Below, one piece after another: positions 52,340 to 61,636 of a stretch of 64,000 nt of DNA (position 1 is the stretch's first letter; each line of letters opens with the position of its first letter). Where the stretch lies: assembly GCF_019799965.1 (NCBI RefSeq), contig NZ_JABGCJ010000001.1:186001-250000 (forward strand), in the 5' to 3' direction. The stretch comes from Modestobacter italicus (GTDB lineage Bacteria > Actinomycetota > Actinomycetes > Mycobacteriales > Geodermatophilaceae). The notes beneath the pieces are model-generated. The model made no database searches. It had not been told where the DNA came from and saw nothing but the letters and a program-made list of their open reading frames with translations. Made by a program: the position numbers and the translations under genes.

Positions 52340-53317
52340 ATGCGCTCCTTGCGCCTCGTGGCGCTCTCCGCGGACGGCAAGCGCCTGGTGCTGGCCGCGG
52401 ACGCGCCCGACCAGACCGACCCCGCTGAGGACGGCGAGCGCTTCGAGCTGCCGGTCGACGACGAGCTGCGGTCCGCCCTCGCCGGGCCGGACCGCGCCCC
52501 GGCCCCGCCCGCCCCGGCACCGGACCTGCCGCCACGGGTGATCCAGGCCCGGATCCGCGCCGGGGAGACCCCCGAGCAGGTCGCGGAGTCCTCCGGCACG
52601 CGGGTCGAGCGGATCATGCGCTTCGCCCACCCGGTGCTGCAGGAGCGCATCCGGGTCGCCGAGCAGGCCCGCGAGGCGCGCGTCCGGCTGTCCGAGGGCG
52701 TCCCCAGCGTCCCGCTGGAGCAGTTCATGTCCGAGCGGCTGCGGCTGCTCGGCGCCGACCTGGACGCGGTCAGCTGGGACGCCCACCGCACCGAGGACGG
52801 CACCTGGCAGGTCCGCGCCGACTGGCGGGCGGGCCACAAGTCCGGCACCACGCGGTGGAGCTACGACCTGCCCGCCCGCACCGTCACCCCGGTGGACGCC
52901 ACGACCATGGACTTCGCCGAGGGCACCCGGCTGGTGCGCGTGGTCCCCGACGTCCCCGCCGGCCTGCCGGCCGCGCCCATCTCCCGGCGCGGGGTCGCCG
53001 TGCTCCGGGGCGGCGAGCTGACCGACGCCGACGACCTGGACACCGCCGACCAGCTGCCCGACGGCCAACTGCCCGACGGCCAGCTGCCCGACGACGAGGC
53101 GCACGACGTCGTCCCGGCCGACGGCACCCAGCACGACGAGCTCGCCGGCGACCTCGAGCACCCGGCCGCACCGCAGCACGCCGTGCACGACGAGGTCGAC
53201 CCCGACACCCAGGACACCGTGGTGCTCGGCCGGCTGGGCGAGGGCGAGACCGACGACCCGCGCGCCCGGATCCCGGCCTGGGAGGACATCGTCTTCGGCG
53301 TGCGCCGGAACCGCTGA
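52340..53317 (+). CDS. sepH: SepH septation protein (DUF3071)
   Basis: 325 residues. N-terminus MRSLRLVALSADGKRLVLAA and ERFELPVDDELRSAL. The helix-turn-helix region PRVIQARIRAGETPEQVAES then RVERIMRFAHPVLQER. The C-terminal end RIPAWEDIVFGVRRNR is highly characteristic. SepH binds FtsZ and supports Z-ring assembly in actinobacteria. The acidic linker contains a GQLPD repeat. In mycobacteria this gene adjoins serC; here 10 kb intervene. Confidence 0.93.
   Translation: MRSLRLVALSADGKRLVLAADAPDQTDPAEDGERFELPVDDELRSALAGPDRAPAPPAPAPDLPPRVIQARIRAGETPEQVAESSGTRVERIMRFAHPVLQERIRVAEQAREARVRLSEGVPSVPLEQFMSERLRLLGADLDAVSWDAHRTEDGTWQVRADWRAGHKSGTTRWSYDLPARTVTPVDATTMDFAEGTRLVRVVPDVPAGLPAAPISRRGVAVLRGGELTDADDLDTADQLPDGQLPDGQLPDDEAHDVVPADGTQHDELAGDLEHPAAPQHAVHDEVDPDTQDTVVLGRLGEGETDDPRARIPAWEDIVFGVRRNR
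53051..53095 (+). repeat. 15-bp tandem repeat in sepH, three copies
   Basis: CAGCTGCCCGACGGC and two near-copies encode QLPDG-QLPDG-QLPDD in the linker of SepH. In frame; likely variable in length between strains. Confidence 0.75.
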
Positions 53318-53385
53318 GGGACCGACTCCGCCGCGGGCGTAAATGGTTCGTTGCTGTCGGCACCCAGGCTTAGCCTGAGCGCGCC

Positions 53386-55194
53386 ATGACCGAGACCGTC
53401 GCCCCCGCCGCCGACACCCGGGGCCGGCTCTCCGCGCTGGCCCGGCTGCTGCCCTTCGCCCGCCCCTACCGCGGCCTGATCGCGCTGACCTTCACCGGTG
53501 CGCTGCTCGCCTCGCTCACCCAGCTCGCCGTCCCGCTGATCGCCCGGGCCGTCGTCGACGGGCCGATCGCCCGGGGCGACCGCGCCGGCCTGGTCCCGCT
53601 GCTGGGCCTGGCGCTGCTGTTCGGCGTCGCCGAGGCGGCGCTGTTCTTCCTGCGCCGCTGGGCGATGAACATCAGCAGCCTGCAGATCGAGCGCGACCTG
53701 CGCGACACGCTCTACCAGCGGCTGCAACGGCTGCCGGTCGCCTTCCACGACGGCTGGTCCTCGGGTCAGCTGCTGTCCCGCGCGACCTCCGACGTCTCCA
53801 CCATCCGGCGCTTCGTCGGCTTCGGCGCGGTCTTCCTCGTCGTCAACCTGGTCACCTGCGCGGTCGTCGGCGCGCTGCTGGTGGCCACCTACTGGCCGCT
53901 GGGTGTGGCGGTGCTGGTCACCTGCCTGCCGCTGACCTTCTTCGGGCTGCGCCTGGAGAAGCGGTACAACGCCGAGTCCCGGCTGGTGCAGGACGAGCAG
54001 GGCGAGCTGGCCACCGACGTGGAGGAGGCGGTCCAGGGCATCCGCGTGGTCAAGTCGCTCGGCCGCAGCGGCCTGGTGTTCGGCCGGTACGACCGCAAGG
54101 CGCTGCGCCTGCAGGACCTGCAGCTGCGCAAGGTCCGCACGCTGGCGCTGATCTGGTGCCTGTTCGAGTTCCAGCCGCAGATCACCCTGGCGGTGATCCT
54201 GGTGGGGGGCTCGCTGGCGGTGAGCAGCGGCGCCCTCACCGTCGGCGGGCTGGTCGGCTTCGTCGCCCTGTTCACCGTGCTGCTGTGGCCGATCCTCTCC
54301 CTGGGCTTCCTGCTCGCCCAGGCACAGGAGACCGCCAGCGCCTGCGACCGGATCGGTGAGCTGCTCGACGCACCGCTCACCGTCACCGACGCCCCGGGCG
54401 TGCGACCGGCCGCGGTGGGCAGCCCCGCCCGGCTGCGGTTCGAGCACGTGGCCTTCCGGTTCCCCGGCACCGGTGAGCCGGTGCTCACCGACGTCGACCT
54501 GGACGTCGCACCCGGCGAGACCGTCGCCCTGGTCGGCGCCACCGGCTCGGGCAAGACGACGATGACCGCCCTGGTCGCCCGGCTGTACGACGTCACCGGT
54601 GGACGGGTCACCCTCGACGGGCACGACGTCCGCGACCTCCCGCTGGACCAGCTGCGCACCGTGGTCGCCTCCGCGTTCGAGGAGGCGACGCTGTTCTCGA
54701 TGAGCGTGCGGGAGAACGTCACGCTCGGCCGGCCCGGCGCCGGGGACGCCGAGGTGGCCGAGGCGCTCCAGGTGGCCCAGGCCGACTTCGTGCACGACCT
54801 GCCCTGGGGGCTGGACACCCGGATCGGCGAGCAGGGCCTGTCGCTGTCCGGCGGCCAGCGACAGCGGCTGGCGCTGGCCCGCGCGGTGCTGGGCCGCCCG
54901 TCGGTGCTGGTGCTCGACGACCCGCTGTCGGCCCTGGACGTGCACACCGAGGCCCTCGTCGAGCAGGCGCTGCGCGAGGTGCTCGCGGAGACGACGGCGC
55001 TGGTGGTCGCCCACCGGGCCTCCACCGTGCTGCTCGCCGACCGGGTGGCGCTGCTGGAGGACGGCCGGATCACCGCCGTCGGGCGGCACACCGACCTGCT
55101 CGCGCAGGTGCCCGCCTACCGGGCACTGCTCTCCTCCGAGTCCGAGCTCGCCGGCCTGACCGACACCGACCTGAGCGAGGTGGGCGCCCGATGA
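53386..55194 (+). CDS. ABC exporter half-transporter with degenerate Walker B
   Basis: 602 residues, six-helix membrane domain then nucleotide-binding domain. Walker A VGATGSGKTTMTALVARLYD, Q-loop area SAFEEATLFSMSVRENVTLG, canonical signature LSLSGGQRQRLALARAV. Walker B VLVLDDPLSALD has Asp where catalytic Glu is expected; switch VAHRASTVLLADR. Forms a heterodimer with the next gene, whose ATG overlaps its stop (ATGA). Exports drugs or lipids in known relatives. Confidence 0.92.
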   Translation: MTETVAPAADTRGRLSALARLLPFARPYRGLIALTFTGALLASLTQLAVPLIARAVVDGPIARGDRAGLVPLLGLALLFGVAEAALFFLRRWAMNISSLQIERDLRDTLYQRLQRLPVAFHDGWSSGQLLSRATSDVSTIRRFVGFGAVFLVVNLVTCAVVGALLVATYWPLGVAVLVTCLPLTFFGLRLEKRYNAESRLVQDEQGELATDVEEAVQGIRVVKSLGRSGLVFGRYDRKALRLQDLQLRKVRTLALIWCLFEFQPQITLAVILVGGSLAVSSGALTVGGLVGFVALFTVLLWPILSLGFLLAQAQETASACDRIGELLDAPLTVTDAPGVRPAAVGSPARLRFEHVAFRFPGTGEPVLTDVDLDVAPGETVALVGATGSGKTTMTALVARLYDVTGGRVTLDGHDVRDLPLDQLRTVVASAFEEATLFSMSVRENVTLGRPGAGDAEVAEALQVAQADFVHDLPWGLDTRIGEQGLSLSGGQRQRLALARAVLGRPSVLVLDDPLSALDVHTEALVEQALREVLAETTALVVAHRASTVLLADRVALLEDGRITAVGRHTDLLAQVPAYRALLSSESELAGLTDTDLSEVGAR

Positions 55195-57059
55195 CCACCC
55201 CGGGCACCGGCGCGGCCGTGACCACCGACGCCGGCGCACCGGCCGACGCGCACGCCGACTGGCGGGGCGTGGCCGGCGAGGACGCCGACGACCTGGACGC
55301 CTCGGCCAGCTCGTTCCTGCGCGGCCGGTCGCGACGGCTGCTCGGTGAGCTGCTGCACCCCCACCGCCGGGCACTGTGGCTGCTGCTGGCCGTCATCGTC
55401 GTACAGAACCTCGCCTGGCTGGCCGGCCCGCTGCTGATCGGCCTCGGCATCGAGGTCGCCGTCCCGGCCCTGCTGGACGGCGATCCGTGGCCGCTGGTCT
55501 GGATCACGGCGGCCATGGTCGCCGCCGCCGTGTTGGACACCGGCCTGCGCTACCGCTTCCTGATCGGCTCGGGGCGGGTCGGCCAGGCGGTGCTGCTCAC
55601 GCTGCGGCGGCGGGTGTTCACCCACGTCCAGGCGCTGCCGCTGTCCTTCCACGAGCGGTACACCTCGGGCAAGACGATCAGCCGGCTGACCAGCGACGTC
55701 GAGGCGCTGGCCGAGCTGTTCGACGAGGGGCTCGACGGGCTGCTCACCGCCCTGTTCAGCGTGGTCTCCATCGGCGTGCTGATGCTGGTGCTCGACCTCC
55801 CGCTGGGGCTGGTGGCGCTGCTGGGCCTGCCTGCGCTGTACCTGCTGGGGCGCTGGTTCCAGCGCAGCTCGACGGTCGCCTACCGGCACACCCGGCAGAC
55901 GATCGCCGCGCTGATCGTGCAGTTCACCGAGACCTTCGGCGGCATCCGCGCGGTGCAGGCCTTCCGCCGGGAGCCCCGCAACGACGCGCTGCACGCCGAG
56001 CTCAACGAGGCCAACCGCAGGGCCCACCACCACGCGTTCTGGCTGATCGCGGTGTTCGTGCCCAGCGTGACGATGATCGGCAACCTGGTCACCGTGGCGG
56101 TGCTCGGCTACGGCGCACTGCGGGTGATGGACGGCGACCTCGAGGTCGGCTTCCTGCTGTCGTTCCTGGTCTACCTGCGCCGCTTCTTCGACCCGCTGCA
56201 GGACATCGCGATGTTCTACAACAGCTACCAGTCGGCCAGCGCCGCGCTGGAGAAGCTCTCCGGTGTGCTGGAGGAGCGCTCCGTCGTGCCGGAGCCGGCC
56301 GACCCGCAGCCGCTGCCCTCCCCCGCCGCCGGGGAGGTGGTCTTCGACGACGTGCGCTTCGGCTACGGGGAGTCGACCGTGCTCCCCCAGCTGGACCTGA
56401 CCATCCCGGCCGGCCAGACCGTCGCCCTGGTCGGTGCCACCGGCGCCGGGAAGTCCACGCTGGCCCGCCTGGCCGCCCGGTTCTACGACCCGGTCGCCGG
56501 TCAGGTGCGGCTGGACGGCGTCCCGCTGGACCGGCTCGCCGACGCCGACCTGCGCCGGGCGGTGGTGATGGTGACCCAGGAGAGCTTCCTGTTCTCCGGG
56601 TCGATCGCCGACAACATCTCCTTCGGCAAGCCGGACGCGACCCGCGCGGAGATCGAGGCGGCGGCCCGGGCGATCGGCGCAGATGCCTTCATCGGGGCGC
56701 TGCCCGAGGGCTACGACACCGCGGTGGCCAAGCGCGGCGGCCGGCTGTCGGCCGGGCAGCGCCAGCTGGTCAGCTTCGCCCGGGCGTTCCTCGCCGACCC
56801 GGCGGTGCTGGTGCTCGACGAGGCCACCAGCTCCCTCGACGTGCCCTCCGAGGTGCTCGTCCAGCAGGCCCTGCAGACGCTGCTCGCGGACCGGACGGCG
56901 CTGATCATCGCCCACCGGCTCTCCACGGTGGAGATCGCCGACCGGGTGCTGGTGATGGAGGCCGGCCGGGTGGTCGAGGACGGCTCGCCGGCCGAGCTGG
57001 TCGGCGGCACCGGCCGGTTCGCCGACCTGCACCGCGCCTGGGCCGACAGCCTGGTGTAG
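55191..57059 (+). CDS. ABC exporter half-transporter, catalytically complete partner
   Basis: 622 residues. Six helices after a 50-residue acidic start. Walker A VGATGAGKSTLARLAARFYD, VTQESFLFSGSIADNISFGK, signature RLSAGQRQLVSFARAFL (LSAGQ instead of LSGGQ), Walker B VLVLDEATSSLDVPSE with catalytic Glu, switch IAHRLSTVEIADR. The pattern matches TM287/TM288-type heterodimers, where one ATP site is degenerate. ATG overlaps the previous stop. Confidence 0.93.
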   Translation: MTTPGTGAAVTTDAGAPADAHADWRGVAGEDADDLDASASSFLRGRSRRLLGELLHPHRRALWLLLAVIVVQNLAWLAGPLLIGLGIEVAVPALLDGDPWPLVWITAAMVAAAVLDTGLRYRFLIGSGRVGQAVLLTLRRRVFTHVQALPLSFHERYTSGKTISRLTSDVEALAELFDEGLDGLLTALFSVVSIGVLMLVLDLPLGLVALLGLPALYLLGRWFQRSSTVAYRHTRQTIAALIVQFTETFGGIRAVQAFRREPRNDALHAELNEANRRAHHHAFWLIAVFVPSVTMIGNLVTVAVLGYGALRVMDGDLEVGFLLSFLVYLRRFFDPLQDIAMFYNSYQSASAALEKLSGVLEERSVVPEPADPQPLPSPAAGEVVFDDVRFGYGESTVLPQLDLTIPAGQTVALVGATGAGKSTLARLAARFYDPVAGQVRLDGVPLDRLADADLRRAVVMVTQESFLFSGSIADNISFGKPDATRAEIEAAARAIGADAFIGALPEGYDTAVAKRGGRLSAGQRQLVSFARAFLADPAVLVLDEATSSLDVPSEVLVQQALQTLLADRTALIIAHRLSTVEIADRVLVMEAGRVVEDGSPAELVGGTGRFADLHRAWADSLV

Positions 57060-57218
57060 CGAAGAGCCGGCCTGGCACGGTGCCGCCGAGGTCCATCGCG
57101 GAACAGGGTGTCCCCGAAGATCGTTTCGGGTAGTGAGCCGGTCGTCGTCCTGGTGGACACCCGTGGCAGCCGGAACGTCCGGCCGCCATCAGCAGGCCGG
57201 CTCGGAACGGAGATCGAC

Positions 57219-57692
57219 ATGCCAGCTTCTGTGTCCATGCCGCTCGGCGGCGTGCAGGTGGGGTCCTACGACGACTACCAGCAGGCCCAGCGGGCGGTGG
57301 ACCACCTCTCCGACCAGAAGTTCCCGGTGGAGAACGTGACGATCATCGGCAGCGACCTGCGAATGGTCGAGCGGGTCACCGGCCGGCTCAGCTGGGGCCG
57401 GGCGATCGCGGCCGGAGCTGCCAGCGGTGCGTGGTTCGGGCTCTTCGTGGGCCTGCTGCTCGGCATCTTCGCCGCCGACGGCAGCGACTGGTTCGGCTCG
57501 GTGTTCACCGGCCTGCTCATCGGGCTGGTGTTCGGTGCCGTCTTCGGCGCCGTGGGGTACGCGGCCTCGCAGGGGAAGCGCGACTTCACCAGCACCAGCA
57601 AGGTGGTGGCCAGCCGCTACGACGTGATGTGCGCCCCGCAGTTCGCGGAGCAGGCCAGGGCCGAGCTGGCCCGCCTGTCGCTGCGCGGCTGA
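57219..57692 (+). CDS. General stress protein 17M-like, two-TM glycine-zipper protein
   Basis: 157 residues. VGSYDDYQQAQRAVDHLSDQ and FPVENVTIIGSDLRMVERVT form the YflT/GSP17M-like ferredoxin-like domain. Two Gly-rich helices follow (AGAASGAWFGLFVGLLLGIF and FTGLLIGLVFGAVFGAVGYA), then SRYDVMCAPQFAEQARAELA. ATG after GGAG. Probably stress-induced as relatives are; the promoter region has CCCGAA-N6-TTCGGG near 57114. Confidence 0.85.
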   Translation: MPASVSMPLGGVQVGSYDDYQQAQRAVDHLSDQKFPVENVTIIGSDLRMVERVTGRLSWGRAIAAGAASGAWFGLFVGLLLGIFAADGSDWFGSVFTGLLIGLVFGAVFGAVGYAASQGKRDFTSTSKVVASRYDVMCAPQFAEQARAELARLSLRG

Positions 57693-57714
57693 CGAGGCCC
57701 CACTCGACCGAGGC

Positions 57715-57753
57715 CCGGCCCCGGTCTGCCCCGAGCGGACCAGGGGCGGCCGG
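57715..57753. terminator. Imperfect hairpin between convergent genes
   Basis: CCGGCCCCGGTC and GACCAGGGGCGGCCGG pair with two single-base bulges between the stress gene and the small membrane gene that faces it. Likely bidirectional terminator. Confidence 0.55.
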
Positions 57754-57780
57754 CCTCGCGGGACACCGGCCTCCCGGCGG

Positions 57781-57990
57781 TCAGGGGCCGCTGAAGCCGC
57801 CCCCGGTGCGGTGTCCCTGGGCGTCCGAGCCGCGGTAGGCGTCGACGTTGCCGTTCACCGCGCCGCGGGTCACGTTCTGACCGACGTCGCCGGACACGCG
57901 GGCGCCGCGGGCCCTGGCCCGGTGGTCGATCAGGGCCGTCCCGGCCAGCAGCACGGCCAGCAGGACCCCGACCACGATCCAGAACGTCAT
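57781..57990 (-). CDS. Small single-pass membrane protein, 69 aa
   Basis: MTFWIVVGVLLAVLLAGTAL is the membrane helix, followed by a basic RARARGARVSGD and a Gly/Asn-rich tail (GAVNGNVDAYRGSDAQ). The last part has DAYRGSDAQGHRTGGG. Unknown family. ATG 57990. Same strand as and 53 bases after the SpoU methylase, so possibly cotranscribed. Confidence 0.65.
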   Translation of the reverse strand: MTFWIVVGVLLAVLLAGTALIDHRARARGARVSGDVGQNVTRGAVNGNVDAYRGSDAQGHRTGGGFSGP

Positions 57991-58043
57991 GTCGGGACGG
58001 TAGGGCCCGGGGAGCTGCAGCGCCAGCAGCCCGGCCGCCGCGG

Positions 58044-58865
58044 TCAGCGGAGCGTGGCGAAGGTGATCGCCGCGGCCGCGGCGACCCCGAGCGAGTCGAC
58101 CCCCGCCCGCATGGGGATCCGGGCCCGCACCCGGGCCGTCTCCTTCGCCGCGGCGGTGAGGCCCGGCCCCTCGGCGCCGAGCAGCACCGCGGTGCGCGGG
58201 TGGGCGGCGAGGTCGACGTCCGCCAGGTCGACGGCGTCCGCCGCCGGGGTGAGTGCGACCGTGAGGTACCCGGCGTCGTGCAGCCGGTCGAGCCCGCCCG
58301 GCCAGTCGCTGAGCACCGCGATCGGCAGGGACAGCACGTGCCCCATCGACACCCGCACGCACCGCCGGTACAGCGGGTCGGCGCAGGTCGGGTCCAGCAG
58401 CAGGCCGTCGACGCCCAGCGCCACCGCCGACCGGGCGATCGACCCGATGTTCTCGTGGTCGTTGAGCCCCTCCAGCACCGCCAGCCGGCGCGGCGCGGCC
58501 GGGTCGGGGCCGGCCAGCAGCTCGTCCAGGTCCGGCGGGGGCAGCCGGTCGGCGGAGGCGAGCACGCCCCGGGTCAGCCGGAACCCGATGACGTCGGAGA
58601 GCACCCACCGGTCGGCCTCGTAGGCGGGCACGTCGTCGGGCAGCTGCAGGTCGGCCACCCGGCCGGGGATGCCGAAGACGCTGCGCACCGAGTAGCCCGA
58701 GGCGAGCAGCCGCTCGACCGCGGGGACACCCTCGACGATCACCGGCCCGGTGCCCCGCTCGGTGCCGGGCCTGCGGTCGCCGGCGACGAGGTCGCGGAAG
58801 TCGGCGACCCGCTCGTCGGCGGGGTCGGTGATCTGCACGGGAGGGACGGGCACGCCGACGATCAT
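58044..58865 (-). CDS. SpoU/TrmH-family RNA 2'-O-methyltransferase
   Basis: 273 residues. Substrate-binding N-part (VIVEGVPAVERLLASGYSVR). SPOUT motifs: 1 LEGLNDHENIGSIARSA with Asn/Arg, 2 LLGAEGPGL, 3 VDSLGVAAAAAITFATLR (here MRAGVDSLGVAAAAAI; usual N before V/S is D-S). Methylates a ribose in tRNA or rRNA; target unknown. ATG 58865. Divergent from the FAD oxidase gene. Confidence 0.91.
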   Translation of the reverse strand: MIVGVPVPPVQITDPADERVADFRDLVAGDRRPGTERGTGPVIVEGVPAVERLLASGYSVRSVFGIPGRVADLQLPDDVPAYEADRWVLSDVIGFRLTRGVLASADRLPPPDLDELLAGPDPAAPRRLAVLEGLNDHENIGSIARSAVALGVDGLLLDPTCADPLYRRCVRVSMGHVLSLPIAVLSDWPGGLDRLHDAGYLTVALTPAADAVDLADVDLAAHPRTAVLLGAEGPGLTAAAKETARVRARIPMRAGVDSLGVAAAAAITFATLR

Positions 58866-58955
58866 CCCCGGCGCCGTCCGCCCATCGACCCGCCGGGCGG
58901 GTCACCCGACGCGGCCCGGCGGGCACGATCACGTCGCGGACCGCAGGATCGTGCC

Positions 58956-59921
58956 GTGAGCAGCCCGAGCAGCACGGTCGTCGTCGGCGGCGGCATCGCC
59001 GGCATCGCCTGTGCCCGGGCGCTGGCCGACCGGGGCAGCGCGGTGCGGGTGCTCGACCGCGGCCGCCGGCTGGGGGGCCGGATGGGCGGTCGCACCCTGC
59101 ACGGCCGGCCGGTCGACCTCGGCGCCTCCTACCTGACCGTCGCCGAGGGCTCGCCGTTCGCCCCGGTGGTCGCCGGTTGGGTGGACCGCGGTCTGGCCCG
59201 GCCGTGGACCGACACCTTCGCCGTCGCCGGGCCGGACGGGATCGAGCGGACGACGTCCGGCCCGCTGCGGTATGGCACCCCCGGCGGCCTCCGCAGCCTG
59301 GTGACCGACCTGGCCGGCGGCCTGGACGTCCAGCTGGAGCGGGCGGTCACCCGGGTGGGCGGCGACGGCGGTCCGACCGTGGACGGCGACCCGGCCGCCG
59401 CCGTCGTCCTGGCGGTGCCCGACCCGCAGGCTGCCCGGCTGCTGGACCCGGGCTCGGCGATCGCCGGGCGTCTGCGGCCCGCCGCGTGGCAGCCGACGCT
59501 CGCGGTGGCCCTCGGTTTCGCCGGCCGCCGCTGGCCGGCCGACCTGCACGGGGCCTTCGTGCACGACTCCCCCGCGGTGGAGTGGATCGCCGACGACGGC
59601 GACCGGCGCGGGGACGGCGCCCCGGTGCTGGTCGCGCACAGCACGCCGGCGCTGGCCGCCGAGCACCTGGACGATCCGGAGCGGGCCGTGCCCGCGGTGG
59701 TGGCCGCGGTGCGCGCGGTGCTGGGGCTGGACGGGGAGCCGGAGTGGACGCACGTCCACCGCTGGAGCTTCGCCAAGCCGACCGCACCGCGGGAGGAACC
59801 GTTCGCGGTTGCCGACGGCATCGGGCTCTGCGGGGACGGCTGGTCGGCCCCGTCGAAGGTGGAGAGCGCCTGGCGGTCCGGCGACGCCCTGGGCACCGCG
59901 CTGGCCGATCGGCCCAGCTGA
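58956..59921 (+). CDS. FAD-dependent amine-oxidase/renalase-like protein
   Basis: 321 residues. FAD loop TVVVGGGIAGIACARALADR, then RLGGRMGGRTLHGRPVDLGA as in renalase and MAO. The C-terminus HVHRWSFAKPTAPREEPFAV and IGLCGDGWSAPSKVESAWRS is the typical second FAD contact (GD). Substrate unknown; renalase oxidises alpha-NAD(P)H isomers. GTG start at 58956. Confidence 0.88.
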   Translation: MSSPSSTVVVGGGIAGIACARALADRGSAVRVLDRGRRLGGRMGGRTLHGRPVDLGASYLTVAEGSPFAPVVAGWVDRGLARPWTDTFAVAGPDGIERTTSGPLRYGTPGGLRSLVTDLAGGLDVQLERAVTRVGGDGGPTVDGDPAAAVVLAVPDPQAARLLDPGSAIAGRLRPAAWQPTLAVALGFAGRRWPADLHGAFVHDSPAVEWIADDGDRRGDGAPVLVAHSTPALAAEHLDDPERAVPAVVAAVRAVLGLDGEPEWTHVHRWSFAKPTAPREEPFAVADGIGLCGDGWSAPSKVESAWRSGDALGTALADRPS

Positions 59922-60214
59922 CCGGTCCCGCCGGCCATCGACCCAGCCCGGGCCCCGGAGCCACCTGCCGGACCACCGAGTGGCCCACCCCGGTGGCCGC
60001 GACCGGCGTCGCGGCGCCGGTCGCCCCCGTGGAGGGCCGGGTGCTGGCATCGTGGCGACCGTGCCGCTGACGCTGCTGGTGATCGCCGTGCCGGACCCCG
60101 CGCGTGGCCGGTGCCACACCGCACCGGCCGGTGGCTGAGCCCGGCTCCCCCTCGCCGGGGGGAGACCCGCTCCCCGGGGCTGCAGTCGACGCACCCGGCT
60201 GCCGACCTGACCGC

Positions 60215-61546
60215 ATGGCACCACCGCGGACCACGGGTCGAGGGCACTCCCCTGCCCGCTGGTCGGCGTTCACCCGGCTGGCGGCCGGGATGGCCCTGCT
60301 GGGTTTGGCCGTCGGCGCGGTCTTCCCGCTGTTCGCCGAGCTGCTGGGCGTGCCGGCCCGGTACGCCGAGGACCCGGTCTTCCGGGTCGCCTGCCTGGCC
60401 GCCGGGCTGGTCCTGGGGGCGGCGAACTGGCTGCTGGCCCGGCACGTGATCGGCAGCCGCCTCCGGCTGCTCGCCGGCCGGCTCTCCGACGTGGCGCACA
60501 CGGTCGGCGACCCGGTGGCCACCGCGCAGGGCTCGGTTCCCCCGGCGACCGCGCTGGCCCTCCCGGTCGGTTCCGCCGACGACCTGGGCACCACGGCTGC
60601 GGCGTTCAACGCCCTGCTCGCCGCCCTGGACCGCGAGCGCCGCTTCCGGTCCGTGGTGCAGGCGACCAACGACGTGCTGGCCCTGCTCACCCCGACCGGC
60701 CACATCTCCTTCGTGTCCGACTCCGTCTCCGACGTCCTGGGCTGGTCGCGCGAGGAGCTGCTGGGCCGGCCGGCGCAGGACCTGCTGCACGCCGAGGACG
60801 CCGACCTGTTCACCGCCGACGGCGAGCCGGTCACCCGCGACCAGGACCCCTCGCAGGTCTTCCTCGTGCAGGCCCGGCACCGCGACGGCAGCTGGCGGCA
60901 CCTGGAGATCAGCTCCTCCGACCGGCGCGGCGACCCGGTCATCGGCGGCCTGCTGGTCACCGCGCGGGACGTCACCGAGCGGCTGGAGCTGCAGCGCCGG
61001 CTGGCCTTCCAGGCCACGCACGACGAGCTGACCGGTCTGCCGAACCGGGCCGCACTGCTCGCCCAGGGAGCGCAGCTGCTGGCCGGCCGGGCCCGGCTGG
61101 CCGTGCTGCTGATGGACCTGGACAGGTTCAAGGAGGTCAACGACACGCTGGGACACGGCTACGGGGACCGCCTGCTGGCCCAGGTCGGGCCGCGGCTGCG
61201 GCCGCTGCTGCGGGACGACGACCTGCTGGCCCGGCTCGGTGGCGACGAGTTCGCCGTCCTGCTGCCGGAGGTGACGGCGCAGCAGGCCTGCACCGCGGCC
61301 CGTCAGCTGCGCGACGCGCTGCGGGCGCCGTTCCCGGTGGACGGGCTCGCGCTCGAGATCGGCGCCAGCATCGGGGTGGCCGCGACCGGCGGTGACCCGG
61401 TGGAGATCGGTGCTCTGCTGCGGCAGGCGGACGTCGCGATGTACGTGGCCAAGGAGCGGCAGAGCGACGTGGAGCTCTACGACCTGGCGACCGACGAGCA
61501 CGACCGTCGGCGCCGGCTGCTCACCGAGCTGGGCCGCAGCAGCTGA
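60215..61546 (+). CDS. PAS-GGDEF diguanylate cyclase, membrane-anchored
   Basis: 443 residues. Two membrane helices (about 18-42 and 54-75), a HAMP-like linker, a PAS domain (RSVVQATNDVLALLTPTGHI to GLLVTARDVTERLELQRRLA), and GGDEF from about 285: ATHDELTGLPNRAAL, VLLMDLDRFKEVNDTLGHGY, active site LARLGGDEFAVLLPEV, no RxxD I-site obvious. Makes c-di-GMP. The protein stops at DEHDRRRRLLTELGRSS, where GGDEF-EAL relatives enter the EAL domain, so it may be a truncated derivative. ATG 60215; the 293 bases upstream show no gene. Confidence 0.9.
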   Translation: MAPPRTTGRGHSPARWSAFTRLAAGMALLGLAVGAVFPLFAELLGVPARYAEDPVFRVACLAAGLVLGAANWLLARHVIGSRLRLLAGRLSDVAHTVGDPVATAQGSVPPATALALPVGSADDLGTTAAAFNALLAALDRERRFRSVVQATNDVLALLTPTGHISFVSDSVSDVLGWSREELLGRPAQDLLHAEDADLFTADGEPVTRDQDPSQVFLVQARHRDGSWRHLEISSSDRRGDPVIGGLLVTARDVTERLELQRRLAFQATHDELTGLPNRAALLAQGAQLLAGRARLAVLLMDLDRFKEVNDTLGHGYGDRLLAQVGPRLRPLLRDDDLLARLGGDEFAVLLPEVTAQQACTAARQLRDALRAPFPVDGLALEIGASIGVAATGGDPVEIGALLRQADVAMYVAKERQSDVELYDLATDEHDRRRRLLTELGRSS

Positions 61547-61583
61547 CCTCCCCGGGTGGCTTCCCGGGTCTTGTCCCGGCCGC

Positions 61584-61623
61584 ACAACTCATCTAGCGTT
61601 GAGTTCATCACTCGTTGAGTTGT
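61584..61623. promoter_or_regulatory. Probable TetR operator with three TTGAGTT half-sites
   Basis: ACAACTCA (61584-61591) and TGAGTTGT (61616-61623) are exact complements. A third TTGAGTT at 61599-61605 makes AACTCA-N8-TGAGTT inside. It lies 13 bases before the ABC ATPase start; the TetR gene is third in the operon, suggesting autoregulation. Confidence 0.72.
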
Positions 61624-61636
61624 TTCGGGAGGGCCC

